A stretch of 64,000 nucleotides of DNA, from positions 15,928,415 to 15,992,414 of the forward strand of contig CM018031.1 of the NCBI GenBank assembly GCA_008638375.1, read 5' to 3'. Below are positions 1-11,933 of this stretch, in pieces. Every line of letters begins with the position of its first letter. Within the stretch, counting starts at the first letter, position 1. A model generated the notes under the pieces. The model worked only from the letters and a program-made list of their open reading frames with translations, had not been told where the DNA came from and made no database searches. Both the position numbers and the translations under genes were made by a program. Origin of the DNA: Nyssa sinensis. Lineage: Eukaryota > Streptophyta > Magnoliopsida > Cornales > Nyssaceae.

Positions 1-529
1 ATGAGTGCTCCAGACTTCTGATTGAAGGGAAGAAAGTATTCTGATTCAGAAGTAGAAGATATTTAAAAGGATTATAGCAATAGGTCTCTATCTATAATAC
101 TGAATTACTAATGGAGTTAGGATATTTTAATTTTTCATATAATATTGAATCACTCATTGAATTATTAAGTTGCGATGGATTTTAATAAATTAATATATTT
201 GAAAATTATTGTTCATGTTATTTCGATCATTGAAAAATGATTTTTTTTATCAATTTAAAATTTATTATTAAAAAAGGGTTTCTCAATTACATAATTAAAA
301 AGTACCTAATTACTTAAATATTTCATAAATTTGGTTGTTTGGGTCAATGAAACTTATCTAACCGATTGATTTCGATATTCTCTCTAGCATTAAAGTGTTT
401 AGATATTAGCCAAATTGAGAATTAATGAACCGATTTTTAATAGAAACTTGTTCTTTTTCAAGAGGACAATGGCTTAGTAAATAAGGATGGTAATTTGATG
501 CGCTTTTTCTCTTGAGTTGGTATATATTG

Positions 530-581
<52 letters not shown>

Positions 582-1813
582 CACACACACACACGTATAC
601 ATACAGTCAGATTGCATGAAAAACTCAATCCCATGGAATATGTTAAAATTCCTTAGCAATTCAATAGGTTGGAAAAACAATTTCATATAATCTACTAGTA
701 AGAATATTATTGCTATTCTGTTAACTTTCTCTGTATAGTATATATGAAATAAGATGTTTCTTGTTTGGGTAAGGAATATTAATAAAATGTTAATGAAAAT
801 GGCAAATTGATTCGAGCTGTCATGTATAAGATATGTTATATAAATAATATTATAATAGTGTTCTAATATAAAATATATGAATTAACTCTCTTATAAATAA
901 TATTTAATAAGTTAATAATTTTTAATAATTAATAAGTTTTTAAGAAATCTATTTGATTTTATGATAGATAATTAATAGTTCTATTGTGCATTTTTCCCTA
1001 TTAGATCATTTTTTTTCCCTTTCAGTCATGGTAGTTGGTGTTGGGTTTTGTTTGGTTTAAGCCATATGTTCTGAACTTATTTTATTTCATATTTTGGATG
1101 GTATGAATAGTTTGCCAATCATATAGAGATATGGAAGTAATTATCTTTTTTTGGGTATCCAAATAAATCTTTGTTAGAATGCAAAAATTGAGAATTGGAA
1201 AGTCATTTTATTTTTTGATAGTTATTTCATTTGGCTCTACTAATGGCTCCCTTATTAGAATTGCTCCTAGATCAAAGACAACAAATAAAAATTTAAGGAA
1301 AAAAAATTCTTAAAAATGTTAGATTTGCAATAAATACCCCCCCTGCCCCCCAAAAAAAAATAATAAAATTTGTTAGATTTGCATTTAAAGGGACAATACA
1401 TTACATAGCAATCTAAGAAAAAAATATTTCCCCCCTTTTAGCTTTGTTATTTATGGCTAAGCCAATCATTGAAAATTAAGCATTCAAAACCATTTTAAAA
1501 CAAATGTGAAAAAAAATTAATTACAATTAATCAAAGTTTTAAGTATTTAAGAATGAAATCTAAAACTCCAGCTATTGTACTAATCTTTTGAAAATCTCAA
1601 ACAAATTAAGAAAATGGCAAGAAACCTGGATAATCTTAATTTGCAATTATTTTTTGTTCCCAAGTATAATTGACCAAAGACCTTAAAATGTAGTTTTGGC
1701 CGGACGAATTACCAATTTATCAAAGAATCAAGTAGCATTAACCATGTCTTTGTCAAAATATTAACTATGTATGTCTTTGTCTCTTTGTGTGAGTGTGTAA
1801 TAGAGATGGGTTG
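1..1813. other. AT-rich intergenic stretch
   Basis: No gene is recognisable on either strand. The open frames here are short and come from low-complexity sequence. The only distinct structure is a composite microsatellite at 531-594. A segment of about 28 bp near 1125-1153 reappears inverted near 5275-5303, on the other side of solo LTR A. Confidence 0.7.
531..594. repeat. (GT)n(TA)n(AC)n mirror microsatellite
   Basis: GT repeats (531-542), TA repeats (543-579) and AC repeats (581-594) follow each other directly. The whole tract is self-complementary and could form a cruciform. Confidence 0.9.
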
Positions 1814-4800
1814 TGTTATGACATGGAAATTTTTTTTTTTTTATTATTATTCTTGGTTATTAAATTTTTTTTTTTTTTATTATTATTATAATTATAATTA
1901 TTATTATTATTAAAAATTGATGAGTGTATGTATGGTATGTGTATATATATTTATGTGTGTATGCATATGTGAATGTGTATAGATTATATATGTATGTGTA
2001 GCATATGTATGTGTGTGGGATACAACATGTGTATGTATATGGGGATGTGTATATGTATAAAACAGTGCATGTGTGCACTGTGTGTGGGTGAAACTGGATG
2101 AGTGTGTGTGTGTGTGAGAGGTGTCGGCTAAGTGTGTATGTGTTTAGTGTGTGTGCCTAGTGTGTGATGAGTAATATATATATATATATATATATATGTA
2201 GGCTTATATAGGCAGCTTTGCATTTAATGCAAAGCTGTATTTTGGGGGAGGCAAAGTGGCTGAACAGAGGTGATAGAAGTCAGGAAAGAGGGGCTGTGAG
2301 AGAGAGAGACGTGTGAGAGTTGGATGTGTTGGGTATATGTGTAGTCTCGGGTGGGAAGAAAAGAGAAAGGAAAGAAAAACAGAAAGCAAGAGGGAGAAAT
2401 AGAGTTCTGGAAAGAAGAAGGAGAGCTTGAGGCTTGAAACGAGCTTGGAACCAGAGGGTGAAAGAGGGCACGGCTAGAGAGAGAAAAATTCAGAAAACCC
2501 GTAAGTGAACCCTTTCTGTTTTATTTTTTTTAAAGCATGTTAATTAATTTTATGCATAGGGTCTTGAAAAGCATGTTGTAGAGTTTAATTTGCAAAAAGA
2601 ATGAAAGAAAATGGTTGAAAGATGAGGGAGAAATGGGGATTTGCAGGTCACGGTTATGGGGGGATTGGGTTAACATGTTATGTGCAAAACCTTGCTTGGT
2701 TGTTGGGAAAATAGTCCCCTCGAGTGCAGAAATACATTATGATAAAAATGGGAGAAAAACCGTGACCAAGCTGTCACAAAAATGAAGGGGATAGAGTCGG
2801 CCGGAAGTTTGACCGAGGGGTTGACCCCCTATTTCGTGAAAACCTGATGATTTGAATCCAAAACCAAGCATATATATGGGATCTATGCGAAAAACCGAAG
2901 AGAAACACATTTAGAAACCTTGAAAATCTCGCCGGAGATCGGTCGCCGGCGTCGGAGAAGGCGCCGGAACCCTACTGGCTCACCGCCGGAAAGTCGGGGA
3001 AGAAGGGAGGCCACCGGGTCGGGTTTCGGGTCCGGGTCAGATCCGGTTCGGGCGGGGGTGAACCGCCCCTGCCACGTGTCGCCTTCTTGTTTTAAATTAA
3101 AAGCTAAATTGGGAATGTTTGGTTGTGGACTTAAGAAATTGGAAATCTGAATTAAATAAGAACAAGGATATCTTATCCCTGTTTTAGGTTGATCCTTGTT
3201 TGGTTGTCCGAATTAGGAATAGGAGAATTAGAATTTACAATTTTGCCCCTGAACTTTTTGATAATTGAAAATTGACCCAGAACTTTCAGGAATTGCACTT
3301 TGACCCCTAAAATTATGAGAAATTATGTTTTGACCCCTCCAGAATAAAATATTAATAAATATTAATTAAATTAATTAATTAATTAAATTTTCTAAATTAA
3401 TCCGGAGTCCAAATGGGACAAGTCATTAGTGTATTTTGACTATCTCGACCATTCTGAGACCAATGGTGAGGTCCATTTTATGAGACGGGGTACCAAAAAA
3501 TAAAAGACCCGTAGTAACCTTTAAAATTACCAAAATGCCCCTGAATTGAAACACAATCAAACGAACTCCAAATTAAGTAAACAAATAGTGAAACTTTATT
3601 ATTTCGAGCATTCCGGACTCAACCGTGGAGTCCGATTTGTGAAAAGAAGTCTCGAAGTGTAAGGACCCGTAAAAAGTGCAAAATGACCGTTTTGCCCTTT
3701 TGAACCCAGATGCCCGAATTCAGTTCTACGAAAACCTAAACTTATTTTCTTCGACGTCCCGGACTCAATAGTAGAGTCTAATTTAGCAAAATAGAAACTT
3801 ATAAGATAAAGACATAAAATTTGATGAATAGCATAATTCAAGTGACAATTGAACTGAGTCTCATGTTATGATTTTAGGGACACGGAAAGGCAAAGAGAAG
3901 GTGATCTGACCTTCGGTGTTCTTACAGTGATTTCACTATACTACGAGTACACTTTCCCTGTTGGAGATCGATTATCAGGTACGATATATTGTGCTAAGTA
4001 AGAAATATAACTGAGATTAGGGATACTTGTTCTGCTGCCTTGATTGTTCACATGTTTGTTTGAGTGTTCACCTACTTATGTGCTTCCTGCTGTCTTGCTA
4101 AAGTTGGATGATGATGTGGATGATGATTATGTGTATATTGCATGTGTTAGCGTAGTGTGAGAATTATATGTTTTGAGAACTGTTGACATTATGAAATATG
4201 TGATTAAAGGCATGCTTCATGTATGAATGAGATGCATCATTGAAATTACATCATGATAAGATGAAATCAGAGCATATTGGCATAGTGTGATTCCTTGGAC
4301 ATGGCGTGAGTTAAGCACTTGGTGCTTTGCATTATGAGGGTGCAGATCCTGTGGTGAAAAACCCAAAATCGGCCATTAGGTACTTGCGAGCCTGACGGAT
4401 TCCGGACCGTGAAGCGAGACATATTTGGCGGTACTCATGCCAGCGGGGAAGGGCCGTATCATGAGACATGGGTGGCATAGAGTTGCATGGGTGTGTCACG
4501 CATACTGCTCATATACTGTATATTTTTCATATACTGCCATCATGATATCGAATGCCATATAGAAATAACTGTACACTTGCACATGTCACAACCTTAGTTT
4601 TGTTTCTTGCATTAGCATTATATTGTACCAGCATGTTGAGCTGACCCCTTTAATGGGGCAAACATTTCAGATGATGTCCCAGCGGTACGAGACGTGGAGA
4701 TGATCTGATTAGGGACTATGTTAGGCCCAAGGGGCACTTTTGATAGTGTATAAGGGCATAAGCCCGAGATTGTATTTTATTTTGTATGTTGTGAACAAAT

Positions 4801-4940
4801 GGACTAGACCTTGTGTATGTATCAGAATAGTGTACGGAATGTATGCAATTATACTTAATCGCCTTTATTTCTTTATTATTTTTTATTTTCTTTTGTCTCG
4901 TTACTCGCGCCTCGGGTTCGCTGGAATTCGGGGCGTGACA
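1814..4940 (-). mobile_element. Solo LTR copy A (3,127 bp, TSD GGTTG)
   Basis: On the minus strand the element begins TGTCACGCCCCGAATTCC and ends CATGTCATAACA, so it has the TG...CA ends of an LTR. It is flanked by a perfect 5-bp duplication, GGTTG at 1809-1813 and 4941-4945. It aligns along its length with copies at 16206-19077 and 59326-62383. No primer-binding site, internal domain or second LTR is attached, so a solo LTR left by LTR-LTR recombination is the simplest reading. Shared internal landmarks are an ATTA/TTAA run (3360-3385), a GC-rich (ACCCG)-like block with a CACGTG box (2930-3080), a CT/AG-rich tract (2270-2480), a hairpin and TATA box near 2203-2237, and a TTA-rich 3' end. The first bases resemble large Ty3/gypsy LTRs. 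That assignment is an inference, since no internal domain is present. Confidence 0.85.
2203..2237 (-). promoter_or_regulatory. LTR A hairpin and TATA box
   Basis: On the minus strand a 12-13 bp perfect stem (GCAGCTTTGCAT / ATGCAAAGCTG, 2212-2237) sits directly upstream of TATATAAG (2203-2210). The same arrangement occurs in copy C. The position, about 390 bp from the LTR 3' end, fits a U3 promoter. Confidence 0.5.
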
Positions 4941-4945
4941 GGTTG

Positions 4946-5632
4946 GTTATTTCTTGTACATTTTTTTGTTCAATTTCTTGAAAATTGAAGTATTTTTTTT
5001 AACTTAATAAAATCACAAAAGTACTTAAAGAAAGTCGATAGACTTAATTGAAATCAAATCTCTTTCCTTACTTTTTTAGAGAAATGTTTAATATGTTAAA
5101 TTTATTTTTTATTTTTTATTTTTTATTTTTATTCACTTGTTCACATGTTAAAGAATAATAATTTTTAAATATATTTAACAAACTTTTATATTTTTAGGAT
5201 TGGATTTGAAGGAAGATGAGAGCAAACTTAAACTCATGGTCTCAACTAAATATCATGCCATCATTTTAGGCAAAAAAAAAGATAATTACTTCCATATCTC
5301 TGTATCATCCTTAGTTTTAGATCACCTTCTGATTTGGTTGCAAATGAATTTGAAGTGAGTCTTTTCATAAATTGCTGTGCTGGCCTAATGACCCTGTCTT
5401 GTGACAACAAGCAAGGGTGGAAAATACCTTGGGCCAACTATCAGGCACTGTTTTAGCATAGAAGTAAAAGAATAATAAAAAAACTTTCAAGTTGACTAAT
5501 GAATTTTTTATTTGTTTAGTTCACTTATTTGCTAGTTGAATTGAATTGAAAATCAAATTTTAAAAGAATATGAATGAGTGAATGAAGTCGAGATGAAAGG
5601 AAAAAAGGTACCCACTTGGGTTTTATATTAAT
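4946..5632. other. AT-rich spacer
   Basis: This lies between solo LTR A and the left boundary of the CACTA complex. No coding signal or repeat family was recognised. Confidence 0.6.
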
Positions 5633-6373
5633 TTAGTTACTTTTGTGAGGGGTCAAATTAATGTAGTCGCCTCCTTATTTTTAGCTTTTAGTTTTTATCG
5701 TTGTCACTCTGCAGTATTATAGTGGTCATTCAATCACATCAATGTGATTGAATATTGTCAAACCTGCTGACTCAGCAGTGTACTTTATTAGTAATTTTGT
5801 TTTGATATTGGAATATAATTACGCATTTCTCTAAGAAAGTACAAGCATAAATTAGTGTTGATTCCATGAATCAACCCTTTTTATAATTAAATGATTAAGA
5901 AACCAATTATGTAACTGCATTCATGTAAGCCTAGCCCTGTTTGGGAGTCATTTTCATCACATGTGAATCTTGTGGCGAGATTTATTTGCGATTAGGCTCG
6001 TGTATATGAAAATCGATTCTTGAATTGTCCAGAGAGGATAGTTTGGGAATGCATAAATCTGCATTGCAATCAATAGTGCGTGCTTGAATATTCTACTATG
6101 ACAAAATTTTAGCACGCTCTTTTATTATTCTCTGGGTATATATTTAGGTGTGCTAACGTTTATCTCGTATACTTAGAGAATTGTGTGGAGATGTTGCCGA
6201 AGTTTTGTCTGAGTTAGAATCAAGCATTTCATTTGCTGCTGATTTCAATGTAGATTGTGCATTCATGAATGGGATAGGACCACCTTATCCTTTAGAGAGA
6301 AGTTGGAGGTGATAGGATTCATGTTTCATATTTATAACGAGTATCATTTTTGACTTGTGTTAGGTAGACAAAA

Positions 6374-6532
6374 ATGGATAAGAGTTGGATGGAGTTGAGG
6401 GGCAGCCATTTTCCAGGGTATGTGAAGGGGATCAAAGATTTTATTGAGTTTGCTCGTGCATCTGCAAATGGGAGAAATAGGATAAGATGTCCATGTAGGA
6501 GGTGCAATAAAAGGCCCATTTTGGAGTTTTGA
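6374..6532 (+). pseudogene. Truncated CACTA transposase N-terminus (Transpos_assoc fragment)
   Basis: The ATG at 6374 opens a 52-codon frame starting MDKSWMELRG and containing RIRCPCRRCNK. This matches the first residues of the intact-looking N-terminus on the minus strand at 19440 (MDKSLMDLRG...). Both show the cysteine-rich start of the plant transposase-associated domain. The frame passes into 161-bp repeat sequence at about 6509 and stops at 6530-6532. The 5' region upstream (5633-6373) is also an inverted copy of 19441-20178. This is the start of a transposase gene joined to the element's 3' repeats by an internal deletion. Confidence 0.75.
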
Positions 6533-7130
6533 CCAATCAAAACACCGGATATCAGCCTACCGACCCCGAAACCCCATCACATACCTCACAAATGACAAAA
6601 TAGACTTGCACGAACTTACGACAATCAGTTCAGATGTCCAGTTTGAAACTTATGCAAGTTTCAGCTCTAAAAAAGTCCATTTTGGGGTTTTGACGAACCA
6701 AAACACTGAATATCGGCCTAACTACACCGAAACCCCATCACACACCTCAAAAATGATAAAATAGACTTGTAAAAACTTACGGCACTCGGTTCGGATGCCC
6801 GGTTTGAAACTTATGCAAGTTTCAGCTCTAAAAATGCCCATTTTGGGGTTTTGACGGACCAAAATGCCGGATATCGGCCTAACTACACTGAAACCCCATA
6901 AAACATCCCATACATGATAAAATAGACTTGCAAAAACTTACGGCACTCCGTTCGGATCAACGGTTTGAAACTTATGCAAGTTTTTGCTCCGGAAAGGCCT
7001 ATTTTAGGGTTTTGGCGGACTAAAATGCCGGATATCAGCCTAAATATCCCGAAACCCCATCACACACCTCATAAATGACAAAATAGACCACCACAAGCTT
7101 ATGGCAATCAGTTCGGATCAGTGGTTTGCA
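6508..7130 (-). repeat. 161-bp tandem repeats, left arm (about 4 copies)
   Basis: Four spaced copies of the CCATTTTGGGGTTTTGAC core occur at about 160-bp intervals (6519, 6680, 6839, 7000). They are in the opposite orientation to the large array at 8640-11890 and more diverged from it. Confidence 0.85.
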
Positions 7131-8640
7131 ACTTTTGCTACTTTATGCCGTTCTTACTATTTATGCATGCAAAGAAAAAAACTATTCACATTTTATGTTC
7201 ATATATATTTTATAATTATTCTAATATATATCATTTGATCTTTATTTCAGATTGATCGGGATTATTGCGCCGCCGTCTTTATGTTTTACATCGGAACTTG
7301 TTATTTTTATTTGTTTTTTTTTTCTTTTCATGGACATCTGTAGTTACATTTTTTGAGACAATTTTTTATTTTTCTATTTATTGTTAAATTATATTTTTAC
7401 AAATGTACATAATCAGTATAATATATATATATATATATGAAATTTTTTTTTTAATATATTCATTTCAGAATGCTTGAATTTTATTGTATATCAGGATGAT
7501 TGATACAGGTTTAAACAGGAATAAAATAACAAATAAAACAAAGCAAGTATGGTTGGAAAAAAAAAAAAAAACTTTTAGCAATGCACACAAAGGCGTCGCT
7601 AAAAGTAAAGAAATAAATTTATAGCGACGCTTTACATTCGTCGCTAAAGAATGCCAATACACTATTAGCGACGCATACAATGCGTCGCTAAAGGTTACAA
7701 TTAGCTACGCACACTTTGTGCGTAGCAAAAGGCTACAATCACAACAACAAAATGCACTATTAGCGACGCGCCTGTGCGTCGCTAATAGTACAATTGTCCG
7801 TCGCTAAAGACCTTTAGCGACGCACAAATGTGCGTCGCTAAGGCGTCACAAAAAGTGCCGTCGCTAATACTATTAGCAACGCACACAACCGTTGGTGTCG
7901 TTAAAAGTGCCTATTAGCAACGCACATAGCGCGTCGCTAATAATTGGATACATGCGTCGCCAATAATACCCAAGGGCGTAGTGTGCGTCGCTAAAAATCA
8001 GTATTAGCGACGCACAGTAGGCATCGGTAAAAGTGAGTATTAGCGACGCCCGATGTGATGCGTCGCCAATACAGACTTTTAGCGAAGCACACTGTGCGTC
8101 GCTAAAAGTGATTTTTAGCGACGCATAAAACATGGCGTCGCTAATACTGAATTTTTAAATTAAATTCAGACTTTTAGCGACGCTATGGTGTGCGTCGCTA
8201 AAAGTGTTTTTTTTTTTACAACCATATCTGCTTTGTTTTAATATTGTTTTGTTCCTGTTTAAACCTGTATTAATCATCCATCCTGATATAAAATAAAATC
8301 CAAGCATTCTGAAATGAATATTTTAAAGCAGAAAAATACATTCATATATATATTAAACTAATTATGTACAATTGTAAAAGTACCATTCATCACTAAATAG
8401 AAAAATTAAAAAATGTCTCCAAACTGTTACTACAGATGTCCATGAAAATAAAAAATAAAAATAACAAGTTCCGATGCAAAACATAAAGACGGCGCTGCGA
8501 CAATAATCCCCGATCAATTTGAAATAAAATCAAACGACATATATTAGAACAATTATTAAATATATATGAACATAGAATGTGAATAGTTTTTTTTTTGCAT
8601 GCATAAATAGTAAGAACGACATAAAGTAGCATAAGTCTAT
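7130..8640. repeat. Long imperfect palindrome (arms about 750 bp)
   Basis: The sequence from about 7130 inward and the reverse complement from 8640 inward align. Both contain the TTTATGCATGCAAA, TTGATCGGG and GCCGTCTTTATGTTTT segments in mirrored order. The arms differ at many positions, so this is an old structure and not a simple assembly fold-back. The centre is the GCGACGC palindrome field. Confidence 0.85.
7565..8207. repeat. Field of TTAGCGACGC palindromes (CACTA subterminal-type repeats)
   Basis: About 640 bp are packed with AGCGACGC and GCGTCGCTAA in alternating orientation. They form short inverted units such as AGCGACGCACA-n-TGTGCGTCGCT. Arrays of short motifs in both orientations are typical of CACTA subterminal regions, where the element-encoded DNA-binding protein is expected to bind. 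Here the field lies at the centre of the inverted complex. Confidence 0.8.
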
Positions 8641-11600
8641 TTTATCATTTGTGAGGTCTGTGAGGTGGTTTCGGTGCAGTTAGGCCGATATCTGGCATTT
8701 TGGTCTGTCAAAACCCCAAAATGAGCCTTTTTGGAGCTGAAACTTGCATAAGTTTCAAACCGGGCATTGGAACCGAGTGCCGTAAGTTCGTGCAAGTCTA
8801 TTTTATCATTTGTGAGGTGTGTGAGGTGGTTTCGGTGCAGTTAGGCTGATATCCGACATTTTGGTCTGTCAAAACCCCAAAATGGGCCTTTTTGAGGCTG
8901 AAACTTGCATAAGTTTCAAACCGGGCATCGGAACCGAGTGTCGTAAGTTCGTGCAAGTCTATTTTATCATTTTTTAGGTGTGTGAGGTGGTTTCGGTGCA
9001 GTTAGGCCGATATCTGGAATTTTGGTCTGTCAAAACCCCAAAATGGGCCTTTTTGGAGCTGAAACTTGCATAAGTTTCAAACGGGGCATCGAAACCGAGT
9101 GTCGTAAGTTCGTGCAAGTCTATGTTATCATTTGTGAGGTGTGTGAGGTGGTTTTGGTACAGTTAGGCCGATATCCGGCATTTTGGTCTGTCAAAACCCC
9201 AAAATGGGCCTTTTTGGAGCTGAAACTTGCATAAGTTTCAAACCGGGCATCGGAACCGAGTGTCGTAAGTTCGTGCAAGTCTATTTTATCATTTTTGAGG
9301 TGTGTGATATGGTTTCGGTGCAGTTAGGCAGATATCCGGAATTTTGGTCTGTCAAAACCCTAAAATGGGCCTTTTTGGAGCTGAAACTTGCATAAGTTTC
9401 AAACCGGGCATCGGAACCGAGTGTCGTAAGTTCGTGCAAGTCTATTTTATAATTTTTGAGGTGTGTGAGGTGGTTTCGGTGTAGTTAGGCCGATATCCGG
9501 AATTTTGGTCTGTCAAAACCCTAAAATGGGCCTTTTTGGAGCTGAAACTTGCATAAGTTTCAAACCGGGCATCGGAACCGAGTGTCGTAAGTTCGTGCAA
9601 GTCTATTTTATAATTTTTGAGGTGTGTGAGGTGGTTTCGGTGTAGTTAGGCCGATATCCGGCATTTTGGTCTGTCAAAACCCCAAAATGGGCCTTTTTGG
9701 AGCTGAAACTTGCATAAGTTTCAAACCGGGCATTGGAACCGAGTGCCGTAAGTTCGTGCAAGTCTATTTTATCATTTGTGAGGTGTGTGAGGTGGTTTTG
9801 GTGTAGTTAGGCTGATATCCGGCATTTTGGTCTGTCAAAACCCCAAAATGGGCCTTTTTGGAGCTGAAACTTGCATAAGTTTCAAACCGGGCATCGGAAC
9901 CGAGTGTCGTAAGTTCGTGCAAGTCTATTTTATCATTTTTGAGGTGTGTGAGGTGGTTTCGGTGCAGTTAGGCCGATATCCAGCATTTTGGTCTGTCAAA
10001 ACCCCAAAATGGGCCTTTTTGAGGCTGAAACTTGCATAAGTTTCGAACCGAGCATCGGAACCGAGTGTCGTAAGTTCGTGCAAGTATATTTTATCATTTT
10101 TGAGGTGTGTGAGGTGGTTTTGGTGCAGTTAGGCCAATATCCGGCATTTTGGTTTGTCAAAACCCCAAAATGGGCCTTTTTGGAGCTGAAACTTGCATAA
10201 GTTTCAAACCGGGCATCGGAACCGAGTGTCGTAAGTTCGTGCAAGTCTATTTTATCATTTTTGAGGTGTGTGATGTGTTTTCGGTGCATTTAGGCCGATA
10301 TTCGGCATTTTGGTCTGTCAAAACCCCAAAATGGGCCTTTTTGGAGCTGAAACTTGCATAAGTTTCAAACCGGGCATCGGAACCGAGTGTCGTAAGTTCG
10401 TGCAAGTCTATTTTATAATTTTTGAGGTGTGTGAGGTGGTTTCGGTGTAGTTAGGCCGATATCCGGCATTTTGGTCTGTCAAAACCCCAAAATGGGCCTT
10501 TTTGGAGCTGAAACTTGCATAAGTTTCAAACCGGGCATCGGAACCGAGTGTCGTAAGTTCGTGCAAGTCTATTTTATAATTTTTGAGGTGTGTGAGGTGG
10601 TTTCGGTGTAGTTAGGCCGATATCCGGAATTTTGGTCTGTCAAAACCCTAAAATGGGCCTTTTTGGAGCTGAAACTTGCATAAGTTTCAAACCGGGCATC
10701 GGAACCGAGTGTCGTAAGTTCGTGCAAGTCTATTTTATAATTTTTGAGGTGTGTGAGGTGGTTTCGGTGTAGTTAGGCCGATATCCGGCATTTTGGTCTG
10801 TCAAAACCCCAAAATGGGCCTTTTTGGAGCTGAAACTTGCATAAGTTTCAAACCGGGCATTGGAACCGAGTGCCGTAAGTTCGTGTAAGTCTATTTTATC
10901 ATTTGTGAGGTGTGTGAGGTGGTTTTGGTGTAGTTAGGCTGATATCCGGCATTTTGGTCTGTCAAAACCCCAAAATGGGCCTTTTTGGAGCTGAAACTTG
11001 CATAAGTTTCAAACCGGGCATCGGAACCGAGTGTCGTAAGTTCGTGCAAGTCTATTTTATCATTTTTGAGGTGTGTGAGGTGGTTTTGGTGCAGTTAGGC
11101 CGATATCCGGCATTTTGGTCTGTCAAAACCCCAAAATGGGCCTTTTTGGAGCTGAAACTTGCATAAGTTTCAAACCGGGCATCGGAACCAAGTATCGTAA
11201 GTTCGTGCAAGTCTATTTTATCATTTTTGAGGTGGTTTCGGTGCAGTTAGGCCGATATCCGGCATTTTGGTCTGTCAAAACCCCAAAATGGGCCTTTTTG
11301 AGGCTGAAACTTGCATAAGTTTCAAACCGGGCATCAGAACCGAGTGTCGTAAGTTCGTGCAAGTCTATTTTATCATTTGTGAGGTGTGTGAGGTGGTTTC
11401 GGTGCAATTAGGCCGATATCCGACATTTTGGTCTGTCAAAACCCCAAAATGGGCATTTTTGGAGCTGAAACTTGCATAAGTTTCAAACCGGGCATCGGAA
11501 CCGAGTGTCGTAAGTTCGTGCAAGTCTATTTTATCATTTTTGAGGTGTGTGAGGTGGTTTCGCTGCATTTAGGCCGATATCCGGCATTTTGGTCTGTCAA

Positions 11601-11890
11601 AACCCCAAAATGGGCCTTTTGGAGCTGAAACTTGCATAAGTTTCAAACCGCGCATCGGAACCGAGTGTCGTAAGTTCGTGCAAGTCTATTTTATCATTTT
11701 TGAGGTGTGTGATGTGGTTTCGGTATAGTTAGGCCGATATCCGGCATTTTGGTATGTCAAAACCCCAAAATTGGCCTTTTTGGAGCTGAAACTTGCATAA
11801 GTTTCAAACCGGGCATCGGAACCGAGTTCCGTAAGTTCGTGCAAGTCTATTTTATCATTTTTGAGGTGTGTGATGTGGTTTCGGTGCATT
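8640..11890 (+). repeat. 161-bp tandem repeat array (about 20 copies)
   Basis: The GTCAAAACCCC core recurs about every 161 bp, from about 8704 to about 11755. One unit lacks 9 bp (11115 to 11267 is 152 bp). Each unit contains two potential hairpins: GAAACTT-gcat-AAGTTTC, and CATTTTGG paired with CCAAAATG across GTCTGTCAAAA. Many units give a 70-codon open frame on the plus strand that merely repeats with the array. I do not regard these as genes. The array lies immediately 3' of the Transposase_24-type gene (stop at 11934, minus), so its transcripts could read into it. Confidence 0.95.
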
Positions 11891-11933
11891 TTCTATAAAT
11901 AATAAATCCACGAAAGTATATAATTTTAAAAAC

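Noticed and set aside
2920..3150. Arg/Gly-rich plus-strand frame
   Set aside because: It lies in the GC-rich block of solo LTR A with no counterpart frame conserved in copies B and C.
7565..8207. CRISPR-like appearance of short repeats with spacers
   Set aside because: The motifs alternate in orientation and spacing is irregular, in a plant CACTA context. There are no unique spacers of fixed length.
7130..8640. Assembly fold-back artefact as the origin of the palindrome
   Set aside because: The arms differ at roughly one base in ten and have indels, which a fold-back of one molecule would not produce.
9022..11628. Series of plus-strand 66-70 codon frames with nearly identical products
   Set aside because: They recur with the 161-bp unit and are interrupted by unit variants. 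They are a by-product of the tandem array, not genes.
9996..11889. Minus-strand frames of 64-97 codons in the same array
   Set aside because: Same cause: the period allows open frames on both strands, and no start or domain evidence exists.
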